Notes: generated from the sequence alone by a model not told the origin. A DNA stretch of 64,000 bases from Hexactinellida sp. DTS-2022 (GCA_028753945.1 JAPNXP010000010.1:1677042-1741041); one strand, 5' to 3'; counted from the stretch's first letter, positions 1 through 11,676 are shown. Program-made: numbers and translations.

Positions 1-239
1 GGGAATAGACTTTCGAGTTAGGTCATGGGGTGCCAACATGGCACAAACCCAACTTCCAACTGGAGACATTTTGTAGTGGATAGAACCAATGTATTATAAC
101 TATTTTTCGTGAATACCTGTCAAATGAGTCATGAACTTTTACTCAGGAAACTTAACATATAAATTGGGTCCGAACGCAGATATGATCGACATTTGAAAAC
201 AAATCAATCGCATTAATTGACCTTTTGCTTATATAAGTA

Positions 240-378
240 GATTTTTTTACTAATGTCAACCCCTTCTTCGCCTACTGGGTCAGACAGGTACGTTTCGGTG
301 CTTGAACTCCTCCTGGAGCTCTGATATCCAGCCCTTGTACCCTTTGAACGGGATCAAATTTATTATTATTATAATGTA
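240..378 (+). repeat. possible retroposon 3' tail
   Basis: A GC-richer segment ends in GGGATCAAATTTATTATT and runs into ATT repeats, which is how many LINE or SINE 3' ends look. There is no reverse transcriptase in the window to pair it with. The rest of 1-770 holds no gene I can see. Confidence 0.25.
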
Positions 379-429
379 CGTACCTTAGTATATGAAACCA
401 ACGCTTCTTTAAATTAATGTGAATTTCTT

Positions 430-700
430 TACGCTAATTTCCTGGGGCGTTAATTTCCATGATCAAAATTTCATACTACGTAGTTAGAAAATTATACGAT
501 GAATGGAAAAATTTCCATTGGGCAACTGGGTTGAGAGGATGCCATGTCTCTCAAGTAGTTTGGAAGCCTTTTTGGGACTATAAATAGTATTTAATCAGGA
601 GGTTAATAACCTTTAATATTTGTAATATATATATTCGCGTTAATTTCATGTATAAAAAAATGGTTTACTCCAAATAGCGTTAATTTCCATCGGGTTGATA
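430..700. repeat. GTTAATTTCC-motif repeat
   Basis: The motif GCGTTAATTTCC recurs several times here (about 435, 450, 635, 678) and again, often inverted, at 11957-12130 and 51970-51998. It looks like the subterminal motif of an old MITE family; no clear ends are visible. Confidence 0.35.
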
Positions 701-770
701 TTCTATATTAAGGCATGCTACATCTTAGCACCAACAGTACTACCAAGTATTACGTCTTGGTAAGGCAACA

Positions 771-1187
771 GGAAATCATAGGGGTGCCAGCAGGGGCAGC
801 GCCAGCCTTGGCGACTTGGGGGCGCCAAGGGGGCTCCACATTTTATCTATGATTTGTGACATTATTTAAAATTATGTCAGTGAACTAAATACATTATACA
901 TTGGTAGAGGTTGGTTGATAAAGTTATATATATTATATTGTTCATGGTTGTTATTATTGTTCAAACACCCAGGGCCGTGACTTATTTTAGTCAATTGTTA
1001 GCTGCCCTAAATATATAAATCTGTTTGTTATCTTAATCAAAATTGATGTTTATATATTTTGATGTTGAATTAATTGAAAGATGGCGCCCCCTAAGGGGGC
1101 TTCAATATATTCACAAGGGGCGCCCCTTGGAGCCCCCCTGGAGCCGCCCATGGGTGCCAGGCAGGCCTGGCACCACCATGATTTTCC
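771..1187. mobile_element. GC-rich inverted-repeat element
   Basis: Imperfect inverted ends: GGAAATCATAGGGGTGCC on the left and a matching GGCACCACCATGATTTTCC on the right. The ends are GC-rich (GGGGCGCC-type blocks) and the centre is AT-rich. No ORF. Superfamily undetermined. Confidence 0.45.
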
Positions 1188-1516
1188 GCCACTGTATCAG
1201 TTATATATTTTTCCATAACTAACTCAGTTTATGGGATCTGATCCAAACGGAGGCCACGAGTAATAGGCTAACAACCTTTTTGTTTCTTTGACTGTTTAGA
1301 ACAGGGGTTCTTAAACTGGGGGCGTAAAGGTATTGTAGGGGGGGCGTAATACCCTCAGAAAATTCAAACTCATCAATTATAGAATAGTATTAGCTTTAGC
1401 TAAATTATGTCTTCTTCAGAGCGTATTGTTTTAGATGACTAATGACGGAATCAAAAAGTGAAATTTTGATGACACACGATAATATGTTTAATTATAACAA
1501 CTTTAAGATCAATATA

Positions 1517-1917
1517 CAGTAGAACTCGGTTAAGACGTACCACCTTGGGAGACAAGAAAAAGTACGTACTAACCGAGGTACGTCTTATCCGTATGCATAA
1601 TCCACAAGTCGAAATGATGACTTGTTCAATGATGTGAATCGATGTATGGTATACAAGTATATAACATATTTAACGATATGATTAAAGTATTTTAGTTGTC
1701 ATCTACTCACTTAAACCAAATAATATCTGAGTTCTGCAGATAGTTTTCTAGAGTACGTACTAACCGAATTAAAATAAATACATTTTATTTAATTGGGAAT
1801 ATAAATTGGTAGGTCTTATCCGAGTACGTATTAACTGAATCATTTATAATGGATCAGATAGGAAGAAAAATCGGTTATTACGTCTTATGCCAGGTACGTA
1901 CTAAGCGAGTTCCACTG
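1517..1917. mobile_element. pogo/Tigger-like MITE (401 bp)
   Basis: Flanked by TA on both sides (1515-1516 and 1918-1919). Terminal repeats read CAGTAGAACTCGGTTAAGAC and the inverse of CAGTGGAACTCGCTTAGTAC. The motif (A)CGTACTAACCGA recurs inside. No coding capacity. It is nested in the hAT element. Confidence 0.85.
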
Positions 1918-1988
1918 TAAATAGAATACCAAAGTTTTAGATTCAGTACTTGTTTTCCAGTCTCGATATTATACCCTCCTAAACCTAA

Positions 1989-3340
1989 TGGCTAGCTGTG
2001 CTAAAAAGAGGAAATATTTGGATGACTACATCAAATATGGATTTACTATCATCGTTAAGAATTATATCGAAATGCCACAGTGTGTTTGTTATAAAAACAT
2101 TGAGCGATGATGCAATGCGCCCGTCACGTTTGGAGCGACATCCATAGGCGAAAAGTACGGTGGTGCAGGTGGTGCAAGTACACCACCGGCACTCAGAGAT
2201 ACAAGTGCTGGTGGTGCTAGGTCCACCTGTACTTTTTATTGAGGTGCACCACTGGCACTCTTGGCAACAGGCCAAAGGTTTGCGCTATGGCGACATCTAT
2301 CTACAGTTCACCTAGATCTGGTAAATAAGCCAAAGGACTACTTCGCTGGGAAGTCGATATCATTGAAAAGAGTGAAATTGGACAGAGATTGAGATTTTCG
2401 TCAGGGTTTAAAGAAGGTAGTGGAGGCATCTTACGAAATCTCCTTACTAATTGTAATAGCAAAAAAAACGCACAACATAGGTGAACACTTGTGAAGCCTT
2501 GCATTCTTAGTGCAGCAAAGCTACCAAAAGTTATCGGAAATTTCGCTATTAGACTGTACTGTTAAGCTTCGAATTGATGAAATGGCAGATGAGAGATGTT
2601 GGAGAAGGTTCGATCTTCGCCATTCTTCGCGATTCAGTGTGACGAGACTACAGATGTGTCTCAGTGCTCTCAATTGCTTGTATATGTACGGTTCATTGGA
2701 AATGAAACCCTGGAAGAGGTGATGATGTTATGTTGCCCACTGGAAACAACTACTAAAGCAGATGATGTTCTTGCTGTGGTGTCAACATTTTTTATGGAAT
2801 ATAATTTCTCTTGGGACAGATTAGTTGCTGTTTGCACAGATGGAGCTCCAGCAATGTAGGTTCTCGTTCTGGATTTGTTACTAAGATCAAACAAAGGAGT
2901 CCTTCAGCTGTTGGAACTCATTGCGTCATTCATCGTGAAGCACTTGCAGCACGGACCCTTCCAGTCGAGCTTATGAATTCACTCAATTCTGTGATCAAGA
3001 TAGTTAACTTCATAAAAGGTGGGGCCCTTAATACACGATTATTTGCCAGGCTCTGAGTCTGTCATGACATTGGAGCAGACCACGAAGCATAACTGTTTCA
3101 CACAAATGTACGCTGGCTTTCAAAAGGGAATATGTTAGAAAGATTTTATAAATTAAAAGACGAAGTGAAATTATTTTTAGAAGATCAGAAGAAGTTTGAC
3201 CTCCTTGCTATTTTACACTCCGGGGAGTTTCAGTAATCTCTAGCATACCTCGTTGATATATTTGAGGCCTTAAGGCTCGACCCATACCTCTGATACGACA
3301 ACCCAAATCCAAAAAGGTGGTAAATGAATTCGTCAAGGCA
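1989..3340 (+). pseudogene. hAT transposase pseudogene (ZBED5/SCAND3-like clade)
   Basis: Translated fragments in shifting frames match, in the right order, the animal hAT clade domesticated as ZBED5/ZMYM6-like proteins. The order is a short lysine-rich start with a degenerate BED finger region (from ATG at 1989), then a RHL-type segment after 2290, then the RNase-H-fold block at 2596-2859 (FAIQCDETTDVSQCSQLLVY with the first catalytic Asp, later VCTDGAPAM with the second). This continues in another frame as GSRSGF and THCVIHREALA, and to about 3340 as RWLSKG- and KDEVKLFL-like pieces. A single-base loss near 2858 breaks the frame, and several stops interrupt it. An unrelated 144-bp insertion (2146-2289) splits the BED region. 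The C-terminal hAT dimerisation domain is not recognisable, so the copy is dead. Confidence 0.8.
2146..2289. mobile_element. TGGTGCA-rich small insertion
   Basis: This segment interrupts the hAT transposase homology. It is bracketed by GCGACATCCAT (2135-2145) and GCGACATCTAT (2290-2300), an 11-bp near-duplication that looks like a target-site duplication. The interior is rich in GGTGGTGC and its complement, similar to the short GCACCACCG stretch at 48920-48955. Confidence 0.5.
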
Positions 3341-3416
3341 GCTACAGTTCGCGAGTATACATTTTACTTTTGAAGGAATCTAAAGAATTCTGATAACAAA
3401 GTTTATCATATTAAGG

Positions 3417-3510
3417 ATTGTATTTAGTTTTTGTCAAAACAACGTTTTTTGCTAAATTTGACAAAAACTGTCCGGGCGGACAGTTTTTGTCAAAACAATA
3501 CAATCTCTTT
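3417..3510. repeat. hairpin MITE-like element
   Basis: GATTGTAT on the left and ATACAATC on the right enclose a perfect 38-nt hairpin at 3457-3494 (arms TTTGACAAAAACTGTCCG and inverse) plus a third copy of TTTTTGTCAAAAC. No ORF. Confidence 0.5.
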
Positions 3511-3671
3511 AATTAAGAAAAGGTTTATGAAGTAGAGATTTCGGTCAATAGAACGGTAATAAACTGACTAGGCAACATGTATCATCCTCCACTTTTAAGA
3601 ACTTAGATTAAAATTTAATTATACATTTCAAAAATTAAAAATTATTGGTTTGATAACAATAGTATAAATAA

Positions 3672-4181
3672 TCCATATTATTAAATCTCGATTGTTGTGT
3701 GTATGATTGTTTGTTTGTTTGTTTATTTGTCCGGATTATATTAATTTGATGGGGAACAGAAACCGCATTTATAATTGAGATAGAGACTAAGTTCCAAATG
3801 TTATAAATGGTAAACAAATGTTATAATAGGTAAACAAGTATGCTGAACACGTATTTCGCAATTACAAATTTCTAATATGAATATTTGTTGTTGTTGTTTA
3901 CACAAAATTGATAAACAAATTAATGTAAATTCAAATCAACCTAGAAGTTTGCTTTCAACAGGTATTATAGGTAAACAAGTAGTATGCTGAACACGAATTT
4001 CGCATTTATAAATTTATAATATGAAAAACAAGTAAACTATGGAAATTTCTAAAGGGATATATATAACTCCCTTTCTGCCATTTTCCATGGTAGAAAGGGT
4101 GAGGAGTAAGGCCGCATAGCGGCCGTTAACTTGAAGTGTGTCGCACCGATCCGTCGCAAAGCGACCGAGACCGAGGGACTC
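3672..4181 (+). mobile_element. Helitron/Helentron-like non-autonomous element (family Z)
   Basis: The 5' end resembles rolling-circle transposons (TATTATTAAATCTCGATTG followed by GTTTGTTTGTTTGTCCGG). The 3' end has GC-rich hairpins (GGCCGCATAGCGGCC, GTCGCAAAGCGAC) and ends in CCGAGGGACTCGTT. Pieces recur at 12141, 18550-18683, 35310-35480, 37255, 52135-52460, 54510-54656, 54700-54775 and 57920-57990. The 3' end is not a textbook CTRR, so a Helentron-type relative is the better guess. The gap 4182-4545 shows nothing beyond a C-rich run near 4465. Confidence 0.5.
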
Positions 4182-4545
4182 GTTTTACTTAAATTGACAT
4201 TAAAAAGAATTTTAATGAAAGGAATTACATAATTTTATCACTAGTTAGTTTTTAACAAAAAAATGCATTAGATAAAAATGGCATAGTTAGATTCAAAAAT
4301 TATCAAAAAATTCCATTTATATAACATCATGCCATATATGGGTATGTATATTTGCTTTGATTACATCATTGTGTTAAATTCGATGAGAAATCATTCCCAA
4401 GTGTTTTATATGTTACTAGCGTATTTGAAAACCTAAGTTTAGTTTATTCCATGACAATAGCTGGCCCCGCCCCCCCTCCCCCCCTTGGCTGGACAAAGTC
4501 TGATTATGTATTCACTAACTTCTAATATGATTGACAACCATAACA

Positions 4546-5345
4546 CAGTAGAACCTCGTTTGTACGAAGACAGTTAATACAAATTTCCGGATAAGGCAAA
4601 CCAGGGACTTCTTTAATATAGGGAATGTAAACTTCGTTTTACGGTAAAATTAGCGTAGGCCTAAAACAGTATTGTTACTTATTGATATCCCGTAATCCGC
4701 TAATGCTAGAGTCTAGCACATAATGACAAATATCTGATAGGTAAGAATTAGCTAAAATACAAAACAGGGCCTAGGGTCGGGGCAATCCTCCTGTGGAGAG
4801 TGCCAAAATAATAATATAGGCTAAGGGGAACGCCTTAGGTAAATCAATGTGATCTACTGAGTTCCTAAATATGAATTCCCATTTCCCATTCGCCAATAAT
4901 AAATTTCATATGTATAAAACTAACTAATCTCGAGATTTAACAATATTACCATATATGGAAAGGTGTGAAAATCGCATAACTTACATTCCACAAATATTTT
5001 CGATAAACCAATGTGACCGTTGGACTCCCAAAATATGATTTCCTGTACGAAAATGATACATTTCATATGTATAAAGTTAACTAATCTCGAGATTTTAACA
5101 ATATTACCATATATGGAAGGGTGTGAAAATCGCATAACTTACATTCCACAAATATTTTCGATAAACCAATATTACCGTTGGACTCCCAAAATATGACTTC
5201 CTATACGACAATAATACATTTCCTATGTCTAGCATTAGCGGATTACGGGATATCAATAAGTAACAATACTGTTTTAGGCCTACGCTAATTTTACCGTAAA
5301 ACGAAGTTTACAGTCCCTATATCAAAGAAGTCCCTAGACAAACAA
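4546..5345. mobile_element. pogo-like element with long inverted repeats
   Basis: The left end is CAGTAGAACCTCGTTTGTAC. Inverted arms of about 100 bp lie at 4602-4715 and 5227-5335 (both contain TAGCGTAGGCCTAAAACAGT or its inverse). The extreme right terminus has decayed. The centre holds a tandem duplication. No transposase. Confidence 0.6.
4903..5217. repeat. tandem duplication, 157-bp unit
   Basis: Two consecutive copies of a 157-bp unit (starting at 4903 and 5060), with a third truncated start at 5218. Each contains CTAATCTCGAGATTT, ACCATATATGGAA and GATAAACCAAT. The copies differ at few positions, so the duplication is fairly recent. Confidence 0.8.
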
Positions 5346-5609
5346 ATATTTCGACAAAATCAGCGGCCGTATTCACTAAGAACTTAAGTACTAAGATCAA
5401 TCTTAACGGTGTTCCTTATAATAAACTGAAATTCACTATAGAAGATCTCGATCTCTATAACTTTGTATTAAAATTGAAAATCGACACGGCGTAAGATTCT
5501 GTAGTACTACTGATAAGGATCATTTTTAAAGTTACATCAATTGTATTCTAATTTCTGACATGTATTATTGTTGTTCTCAAATTTCTAGTGACACAAAAAG
5601 ATGCTACTA

Positions 5610-5799
5610 CAGTCGAAATCGTTTTTTTTGCCACGGGTTTTTTTTGCCTTATCGGGTTATTTTGCCTCCTTGCTTCTCCTTGTTTCTTCATAACCTCTTA
5701 GAACTGTATATTGTTAAATACGGGATTTTTTGCGTATCGGGTTTTTTTGCCTCTTTTTTAAACCTGCATTTAGGAGGGCAAAAAACCCAGTTTCGACTG
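5610..5799. mobile_element. pogo-like MITE (190 bp)
   Basis: TA on both sides (5608-5609, 5800-5801). Ends are CAGTCGAAATCG and the inverse CAGTCGAAACTG. The interior repeats (C)GGGTTTTTTTGCC, echoing the terminal repeat. The short open frame crossing it has no support as a gene. Confidence 0.8.
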
Positions 5800-6827
5800 T
5801 AGAGCATCTAATTATGGCCCCCCCGGCCCCGAGTGTAATTAATCAAAAGTTCGGCGCCCCTGTCTGGGTCATATGACCAAGGCCATTTATTTATTAACTC
5901 TTATACAGGGTAAAAACCCTAACCATCTAAGGAAGTGCCTAACCAAACTTTTTAAGGTTTTAATTGATACTTTAGGTCACTAGGAATAGTTTAAGCCCAG
6001 ACAACATTTCTGAAATTTGTTGGTTTTCACACAAACGGTGACGTCATCACACGACTAATTTTTCACACTATCGGTAATAACTATTGATCTATATGCCGCC
6101 ATGACATAAAAGTTGTATATTTGAACAGGGCGTAAGAAAACCTATCGATTGATGTATAAATTATTTTAATCAGACGTCATCTGTATTTTTGTTTATGACG
6201 TCATCATAAATTTACTTTCGAGGGATTCAGCTGTTTATCACGACAAACGTCACTTTACTCGATTTGAATTATTATGTTGACCTTATGCATGTTATAAATA
6301 ACTTCCGCAAAGGACGTACACACGTTTTCGCAATTTTCGGAACTATAATATAGACTAATACTTAGTAAATATACGACAATAATCCACCGATACATATATT
6401 CCAATATGTCTGGTGAAAAGATTGTGCATTTTTTGAGATAAAAGCACCCAATTATGTACAGTTGTTGCATTTTAGCTACTGATCACCTTTAGCTATTGCG
6501 CATAGCCCAATTTATGGAAAAATGAAATATTCAGGGGGTCAAAGATTAGTGCTCAATGGAATTCTCCGGCAGTATGAACCAAGGATAGACCATTCAAATG
6601 CATTCATTTCGACTGTATATTGTCAGATTCGTCCTCAGCACTAAATTTCCAGCATTTGAGGGCAATATTTACTATATTTGGGGAAATTATTCTTCGTTAT
6701 TCCAGTGCAACAGTAGGAATGTTGTAACATTCCGATCTCAAAATTGCTACTAGCCATATCGAGTGATACCTTGTTTTCTCGGCTCTGCGTACTGAGTGCG
6801 ACTTTTGCTATTAGAAACACTCTAAAT

Positions 6828-6980
6828 CAGGGTTTTTTTAAGGTTGAGACCTTGGTGCAACTCAGCGCGGCCTTGGTGTAACTCAACACTGCAGAGGCTG
6901 CTGCCGACCCGAATCGTGGTGTAACTCCAAAAAATCTTAGTGCAAATTTTACACCAAGATCGGCCTTTAAAAAAACCCTG
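6828..6980. mobile_element. hAT MITE, 8-bp TSD CTCTAAAT
   Basis: Starts CAGGGTTTTTTTAAGG, ends with the inverse, and is flanked by CTCTAAAT at 6820-6827 and 6981-6988. Same family as 8459-8612 (its mirror in the other arm) and 40581-40734. Interior units are TTGGTGTAACTC-like. Confidence 0.92.
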
Positions 6981-7948
6981 CTCTAAATATTAAAAAGTAT
7001 GCAGGATTTTATACAGAAAAGTTTCTATGATTACTCATTAGCATCCTAGAAACAATCACATCGCCAACTGGGGGTCAGGGGGGCGCTGTTAGCCCTCCAG
7101 TGGGGTCCAGGGGCAAAGCCCCTGGAAGCCAGTAACAATATTAGAGTACTAGTACTAGATCCAGCAGTAGAGTGCTATTGCTATTCGCCAAGGAAAATAG
7201 GGGCGATGCCAGGATGCCCCAACCTCTGTATAAAACCCTGGTATGTATTGTTCCATATTCCTGCACAAGGCATAATGACCCAGAAATTTTGATTCGGCAT
7301 TTTCAACACCTATAATGCTTCAATATTTCCAAAAAAAGGGATTGTTTTCAATGATGTTATTAATGCAAGGTTCTTGGTCTAATTAGCGATAAATTGCTGA
7401 AAGTAGTTAGAATTTATTATTATTTGAACTAGAATAAATGCCTATTATGCCAAATAGACGTGGGCGTATATCCAGGGGGGATTGGTGGGGGATATATCCC
7501 CATCCTTTGGAGTGGATGTGATGCTCCATACAATCATACCCCCCATTTTGTGTTTAGAGGATGCCTTAATGGAGTATCTTCCGACTACTTTCTAAACAAA
7601 TCTTCAGCATTAAAATGCCAAATTTATTTCTATTATTATAGCATTTGTAACTTTCTATTATTATAGCATTTGAAAGCTATACGTTGATTATTTAGCAAGG
7701 GAATTTGCTAGTAGATCTGAAATATTTAGAAAGATCTATGGAAATTTCAGTCTCCTTTTGATATTATTTTTGAATTTTATCTTTATTAATAAGTAATATA
7801 AAGTGTGGTACTTCATCCTCCCACTATTTACGGATTTACGGCCATGCAAATAGATACTTTGGATAAAGAATTCAGCAATGGATGCTAATTAGACACAAGA
7901 ACCTTGCATAAATGATATTATTGAAACAATCCCTTTTATTTGAAAATA

Positions 7949-8113
7949 CAGTGGATGCCGGTTATAAGCACATCGTCGGGAACTGCACTTATGGTGCTTA
8001 TAACCGGCATGTGGTTATAACCGACATAAATTATACATGGCAAACGTTTTCCAACATAATGTGCTTATATCCGATATGTTCTTATAACCGGTGTGCATAT
8101 CCGACATCTACTG
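7949..8113. mobile_element. pogo-like MITE (165 bp) in right palindrome arm
   Basis: TA-flanked (7947-7948, 8114-8115). Ends are CAGTGGATGCCGGTTATAAG and the inverse CAGTAGATGTCGGATATGC. It is absent from the mirror position in the left arm (near 7325), so the empty site is visible. A relative lies at 47964-48136. Confidence 0.88.
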
Positions 8114-8458
8114 TATTGAAGCATTATGGGTGTTGAAAATGCCGAATCAAAATTTCTGGGTCATTATGCCTTGTGCAGGAATATGGAACAATACATACCA
8201 GGGTTTTATACAGAGGTTGGGGCATCCTGGCATCGCCCCTATTTTCCTTGGCGAATAGCAATAGCACTCTACTGCTGGATCTAGTACTAGTACTCTAATA
8301 TTGTTACTGGCTTCCAGGGGCTTTGCCCCTGGACCCCACTGGAGGGCTAACAGCGCGCCCCTGACCCCCAGTTGGCGATGTGATTGTTTCTAGGATGCTA
8401 ATGAGTAATCATAGAAACTTTTCTGTATAAAATCCTGCATACTTTTTAATATTTAGAG

Positions 8459-8612
8459 CAGGGTTTTTTTAAAGGCCGATCTTGGTGTAAAATTTGCACT
8501 AAGATTTTTTGGAGTTACACCACGATTCGGGTCGGCAGCAGCCTCTGCAGTGTTGAGTTACACCAAGGCCGCGCTGAGTTGCACCAAGGTCTCAACCTTA
8601 AAAAAAACCCTG
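8459..8612. mobile_element. hAT MITE, mirror copy, TSD ATTTAGAG
   Basis: Inverse of 6828-6980, with the same duplication read on the other strand (8451-8458, 8613-8620). The MITE was therefore present before the arms were copied, or was homogenised between them. Confidence 0.92.
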
Positions 8613-9538
8613 ATTTAGAGTGTTTCTAATAGCAAAAGTCGCACTCAGTACGCAGAGCCGAGAAAACAAGGTATCACTCGATATGGCTAGTAGCAATTTT
8701 GAGATCGGAATGTTACAACATTCCTACTGTTGCACTGGAATAACGAAGAATAATTTCCCCAAATATAGTAAATATTGCCCTCAAATGCTGGAAATTTAGT
8801 GCTGAGGACGAATCTGACAATATACAGTCGAAATGAATGCATTTGAATGGTCTATCCTTGGTTCATACTGCCGGAGAATTCCATTGAGCACTAATCTTTG
8901 ACCCCCTGAATATTTCATTTTTCCATAAATTGGGCTATGCGCAATAGCTAAAGGTGATCAGTAGCTAAAATGCAACAACTGTACATAATTGGGTGCTTTT
9001 ATCTCAAAAAATGCACAATCTTTTCACCAGACATATTGGAATATATGTATCGGTGGATTATTGTCGTATATTTACTAAGTATTAGTCTATATTATAGTTC
9101 CGAAAATTGCGAAAACGTGTGTACGTTCTTTGCGGAAGTTATTTATAACATGCATAAGGTCAACATAATAATTCAAATCGAGTAAAGTGACGTTTGTCGT
9201 GATAAACAGCTGAATCCCTCGAAAGTAAATTTATGATGACGTCATAAACAAAAATACAGATGACGTCTGATTAAAATAATTTATACATCAATCGATAGGT
9301 TTTCTTACGCCCTGTTCAAATATACAACTTTTATGTCATGGCGGCATATAGATCAATAGTTATTACCGATAGTGTGAAAAATTAGTCGTGTGATGACGTC
9401 ACCGTTTGTGTGAAAACCAACAAATTTCAGAAATGTTGTCTGGGCTTAAACTATTCCTAGTGACCTAAAGTATCAATTAAAACCTTAAAAAGTTTGGTTA
9501 GGCACTTCCTTAGATGGTTAGGGTTTTTACCCTGTATA

Positions 9539-10217
9539 TCTTGTCTATGTAATGTTTTAGACATCTAATCTTCTATTTATGAAATTTTAATAAATGCTGT
9601 GATATTGAAAACTGAAAACTTGGTATCTAGAGAGAACCAGAACAGATAAAGTCCTATTTTTCAGGGTAACCATAAAAGGATGCGATATAGCGACCCACTG
9701 TACTTTGGATAGAGCTGCTAATTATGGGTGAAAACCTGTATTGCCCGCTACAATTCTCAAGAATTATGGCGCCCCCAGTTTTCAGGTGCCTAAATTGTAA
9801 AATCAGATGTGGAAACCTTCAATTCTTTTCAACTAATCCGGAACATCAGCAAATATATATATGTAGTGTATAATAATACACGAAACCCCACCGAACTCCC
9901 ATCTCTCAGTTATGGGCACCTCTTTCAACCGGGCACCTTACCCTTTTATTAGGTCAGTTAGTATGCTATTAAATTACTCAATTGTCTACTCGAACCCGTA
10001 ACTTGGGATTGGCCCAATCTCAGGAATCTTATCGCATTGTTGGAATCCAAGGTGTGTCTAGTGACTAAACAAATTCCTTATATACAATTCACAATCAAAT
10101 ACAGTTCATGTACTCTCAAACCTCAGAGATCCGGACCTCTCTGATACGGACACTTCCCTCAACCGGGCAGCCTTATTGATATGAAGCCAAGAAAATACTA
10201 TGTGTTAATTTGTCCAA
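9539..10217. repeat. gap with decayed pogo-like fragments
   Basis: No gene. Two stretches (9885-9955 and 10105-10170) carry CTCAAACCTCAGAGATCCGG and TCAACCGGGCA-type text typical of pogo/Tigger ends. Related pieces are at 11848-11897 and 57235-57300 (inverse ends TTTGAGTGTATTTTG). Confidence 0.45.
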
Positions 10218-11092
10218 TCTATACTATTAAAACACAAGCCTGGGTGGGTGTGTGTATATATGAATATATATATATTTGTTTGTATGTTCCGGGTTGATTG
10301 AAGAAAGTGACGGTTTCCAAATGAAATTTTTGGAATATAGGGGTAACTTTTGGCACCCGCCAACAAGTTGAGGTTTCCACTCAAAATTTCTCACACTTCT
10401 ACAAATTATGACCTCATTGTCACATTTCGAGAAGTATGAAAATTCACTTAATCGCACATAATTCGCGCCCTCTAAGAGATAGAAATCTTAAAATTTAATA
10501 GAACATGTACATTAATGATGCGGACCTGTTGGTAACACGAGATTTCCAATATGCTTACTCATCGCATGATGACGTAATCGCTAAAATGTCACATAGTTAA
10601 ATTCGTCTAGTTTATGCCTGTTGTATGACGACTGTTTACTTACCTCTATTACTATAACCATATTTAACCATGGATACTTTCTACCCATGACGGTTTACTT
10701 ACCGTCTATATATACTATCATAATTTGACAATGCATCAACATAGCATTTAATAATTTCCATATTAGCTTAGATATTTTGGGCCATATGACATTTTCCAAT
10801 TAGAATTTGAGCTATGAATCTTTATAAGTGTAGATGTGTAATAGGAAGTATAAAGTGTGAAGCCATAGCAACGACGGTAAGTAAACCGTTATGGATAGAA
10901 AGTATCCATGGTTAAATATGGTTATAGTTTAGAGGTGAGTAAACTGTCATGGTAAGTAAACCGTTATACAACAGGCCTATTTACACTTTATAATCAATGT
11001 TTGAAGTATGTAAACCACACACCAACCGCGAAGCTGTTGGTGTGTGTTTTTGTGTTCTGCCGCGAAGCGACCTAGCAAGCGAAGCGCGCTAG
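10218..11092 (+). mobile_element. non-autonomous Helitron (family Y)
   Basis: Begins TCTATACTATTAAAACACAA after an A. It ends with the hairpin-rich GAAGCGACCTAGCAAGC, then GCGCGCTAG, followed by T. This fits the Helitron rule of TC start, CTRR end and insertion between A and T. Other copies are 25789-26308, 58845-63041 (minus strand) and 63042-63495. A palindromic element is inserted at 10616-10976. No Rep/helicase ORF. Confidence 0.85.
10616..10976. mobile_element. foldback MITE inside Helitron
   Basis: Inverted ends GCCTGTTGTATGACG and CGTTATACAACAGGC. GGTAAGTAAACCGT and TACTTTCTACCCAT-type blocks occur inverted inside. It interrupts sequence that is continuous in the Helitron copy at 25789-26308. 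Target duplication unclear. Confidence 0.7.
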
Positions 11093-11389
11093 TAATATAA
11101 TAAATAACAAAATTATACCTATAACAAAAGGATATCTTATATTAAGCACATAAAATAAATAACTTGTTTATGATCCCCGTCCGTCCCAATTTTACCCTCC
11201 GTCCAGCTATACTTTGTTATTATCTTATGAACATAATCGTACTAAATATTGGCAATAAATTTGTGTATAGTCTCCTATTTTTAATAAGTCTTGTATTTTA
11301 GAGCATTACTTTAATTATTTAAACATTGTCATGTGATTTTTAATTATCTTAAATATTAACATTTTTTGTTTTGAATATACAGTACACCC

Positions 11390-11676
11390 TCGCTAATGTT
11401 CCGATTCAAAAATCTTCTGTTCCGATTAGTGAATTCGTTCGGATTAGGGAAGTAAATTCAAGTAATGCATTTTCTATGGGCATCTATAAACGAGAATCTC
11501 GATAATCGTAACCAAACTTGTACAAACCTTGTTAATCCGCACTAAACATCTAGTTTACTTCTTAAAATACTTGCCAGAGACATATTTTTTATACTTCCAT
11601 TGCAATTTACGATTTTTTCCCACATTTATTAGAAGAATATTTGGTTTCTCTTGTTCGGATTAGCGAGGGTGTACTG
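11390..11676. mobile_element. pogo-like MITE (287 bp)
   Basis: TA-flanked (11388-11389, 11677-11678). Ends are CAGTACACCCTCGCTAAT and the inverse with TTCGGATTAGCGAGGG. Same family as the right end at 48280-48329 and the pieces at 36212-36475. Confidence 0.85.

Larger units (their letters stand above)
1302..3340 (+). mobile_element. degenerate hAT (Charlie/ZBED-like) transposon
   Basis: The left end CAGGGGTTCTTAAACTGGGG is a typical Charlie-type hAT terminal inverted repeat. It is followed by a decayed BED/hAT transposase reading frame (1989-3340). I did not find a matching right terminal repeat downstream, so the 3' end is lost or displaced. A complete pogo-type MITE sits in its 5' non-coding part (1517-1917). 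Confidence 0.7.
5902..9538. mobile_element. 3.6-kb palindromic (foldback) element
   Basis: Two inverted arms, about 5902-7401 and 7870-9538, surround a roughly 470-bp spacer. After removing one later MITE from the right arm, both arms are about 1.5 kb and nearly identical by eye. The element ends are CAGGGTAAAAACCC and its inverse, flanked by TATA on both sides (target duplication TA or TATA). The same 71-codon open frame occurs in both arms (6255-6470 and 8970-9185) only because of the inversion, so I do not call it a gene. Each arm carries the same hAT MITE. Superfamily unknown. Confidence 0.8.

Noticed and set aside
6255..6470. 71-codon frame duplicated at 8970-9185 with one residue change
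   Set aside because: The duplication is due to the palindrome. No codon bias, domain or signal supports a gene.
9975..10060. tRNA-like B box (GGTTCGAGTAG on the minus strand at 9990)
   Set aside because: No matching A box or cloverleaf can be drawn around it.
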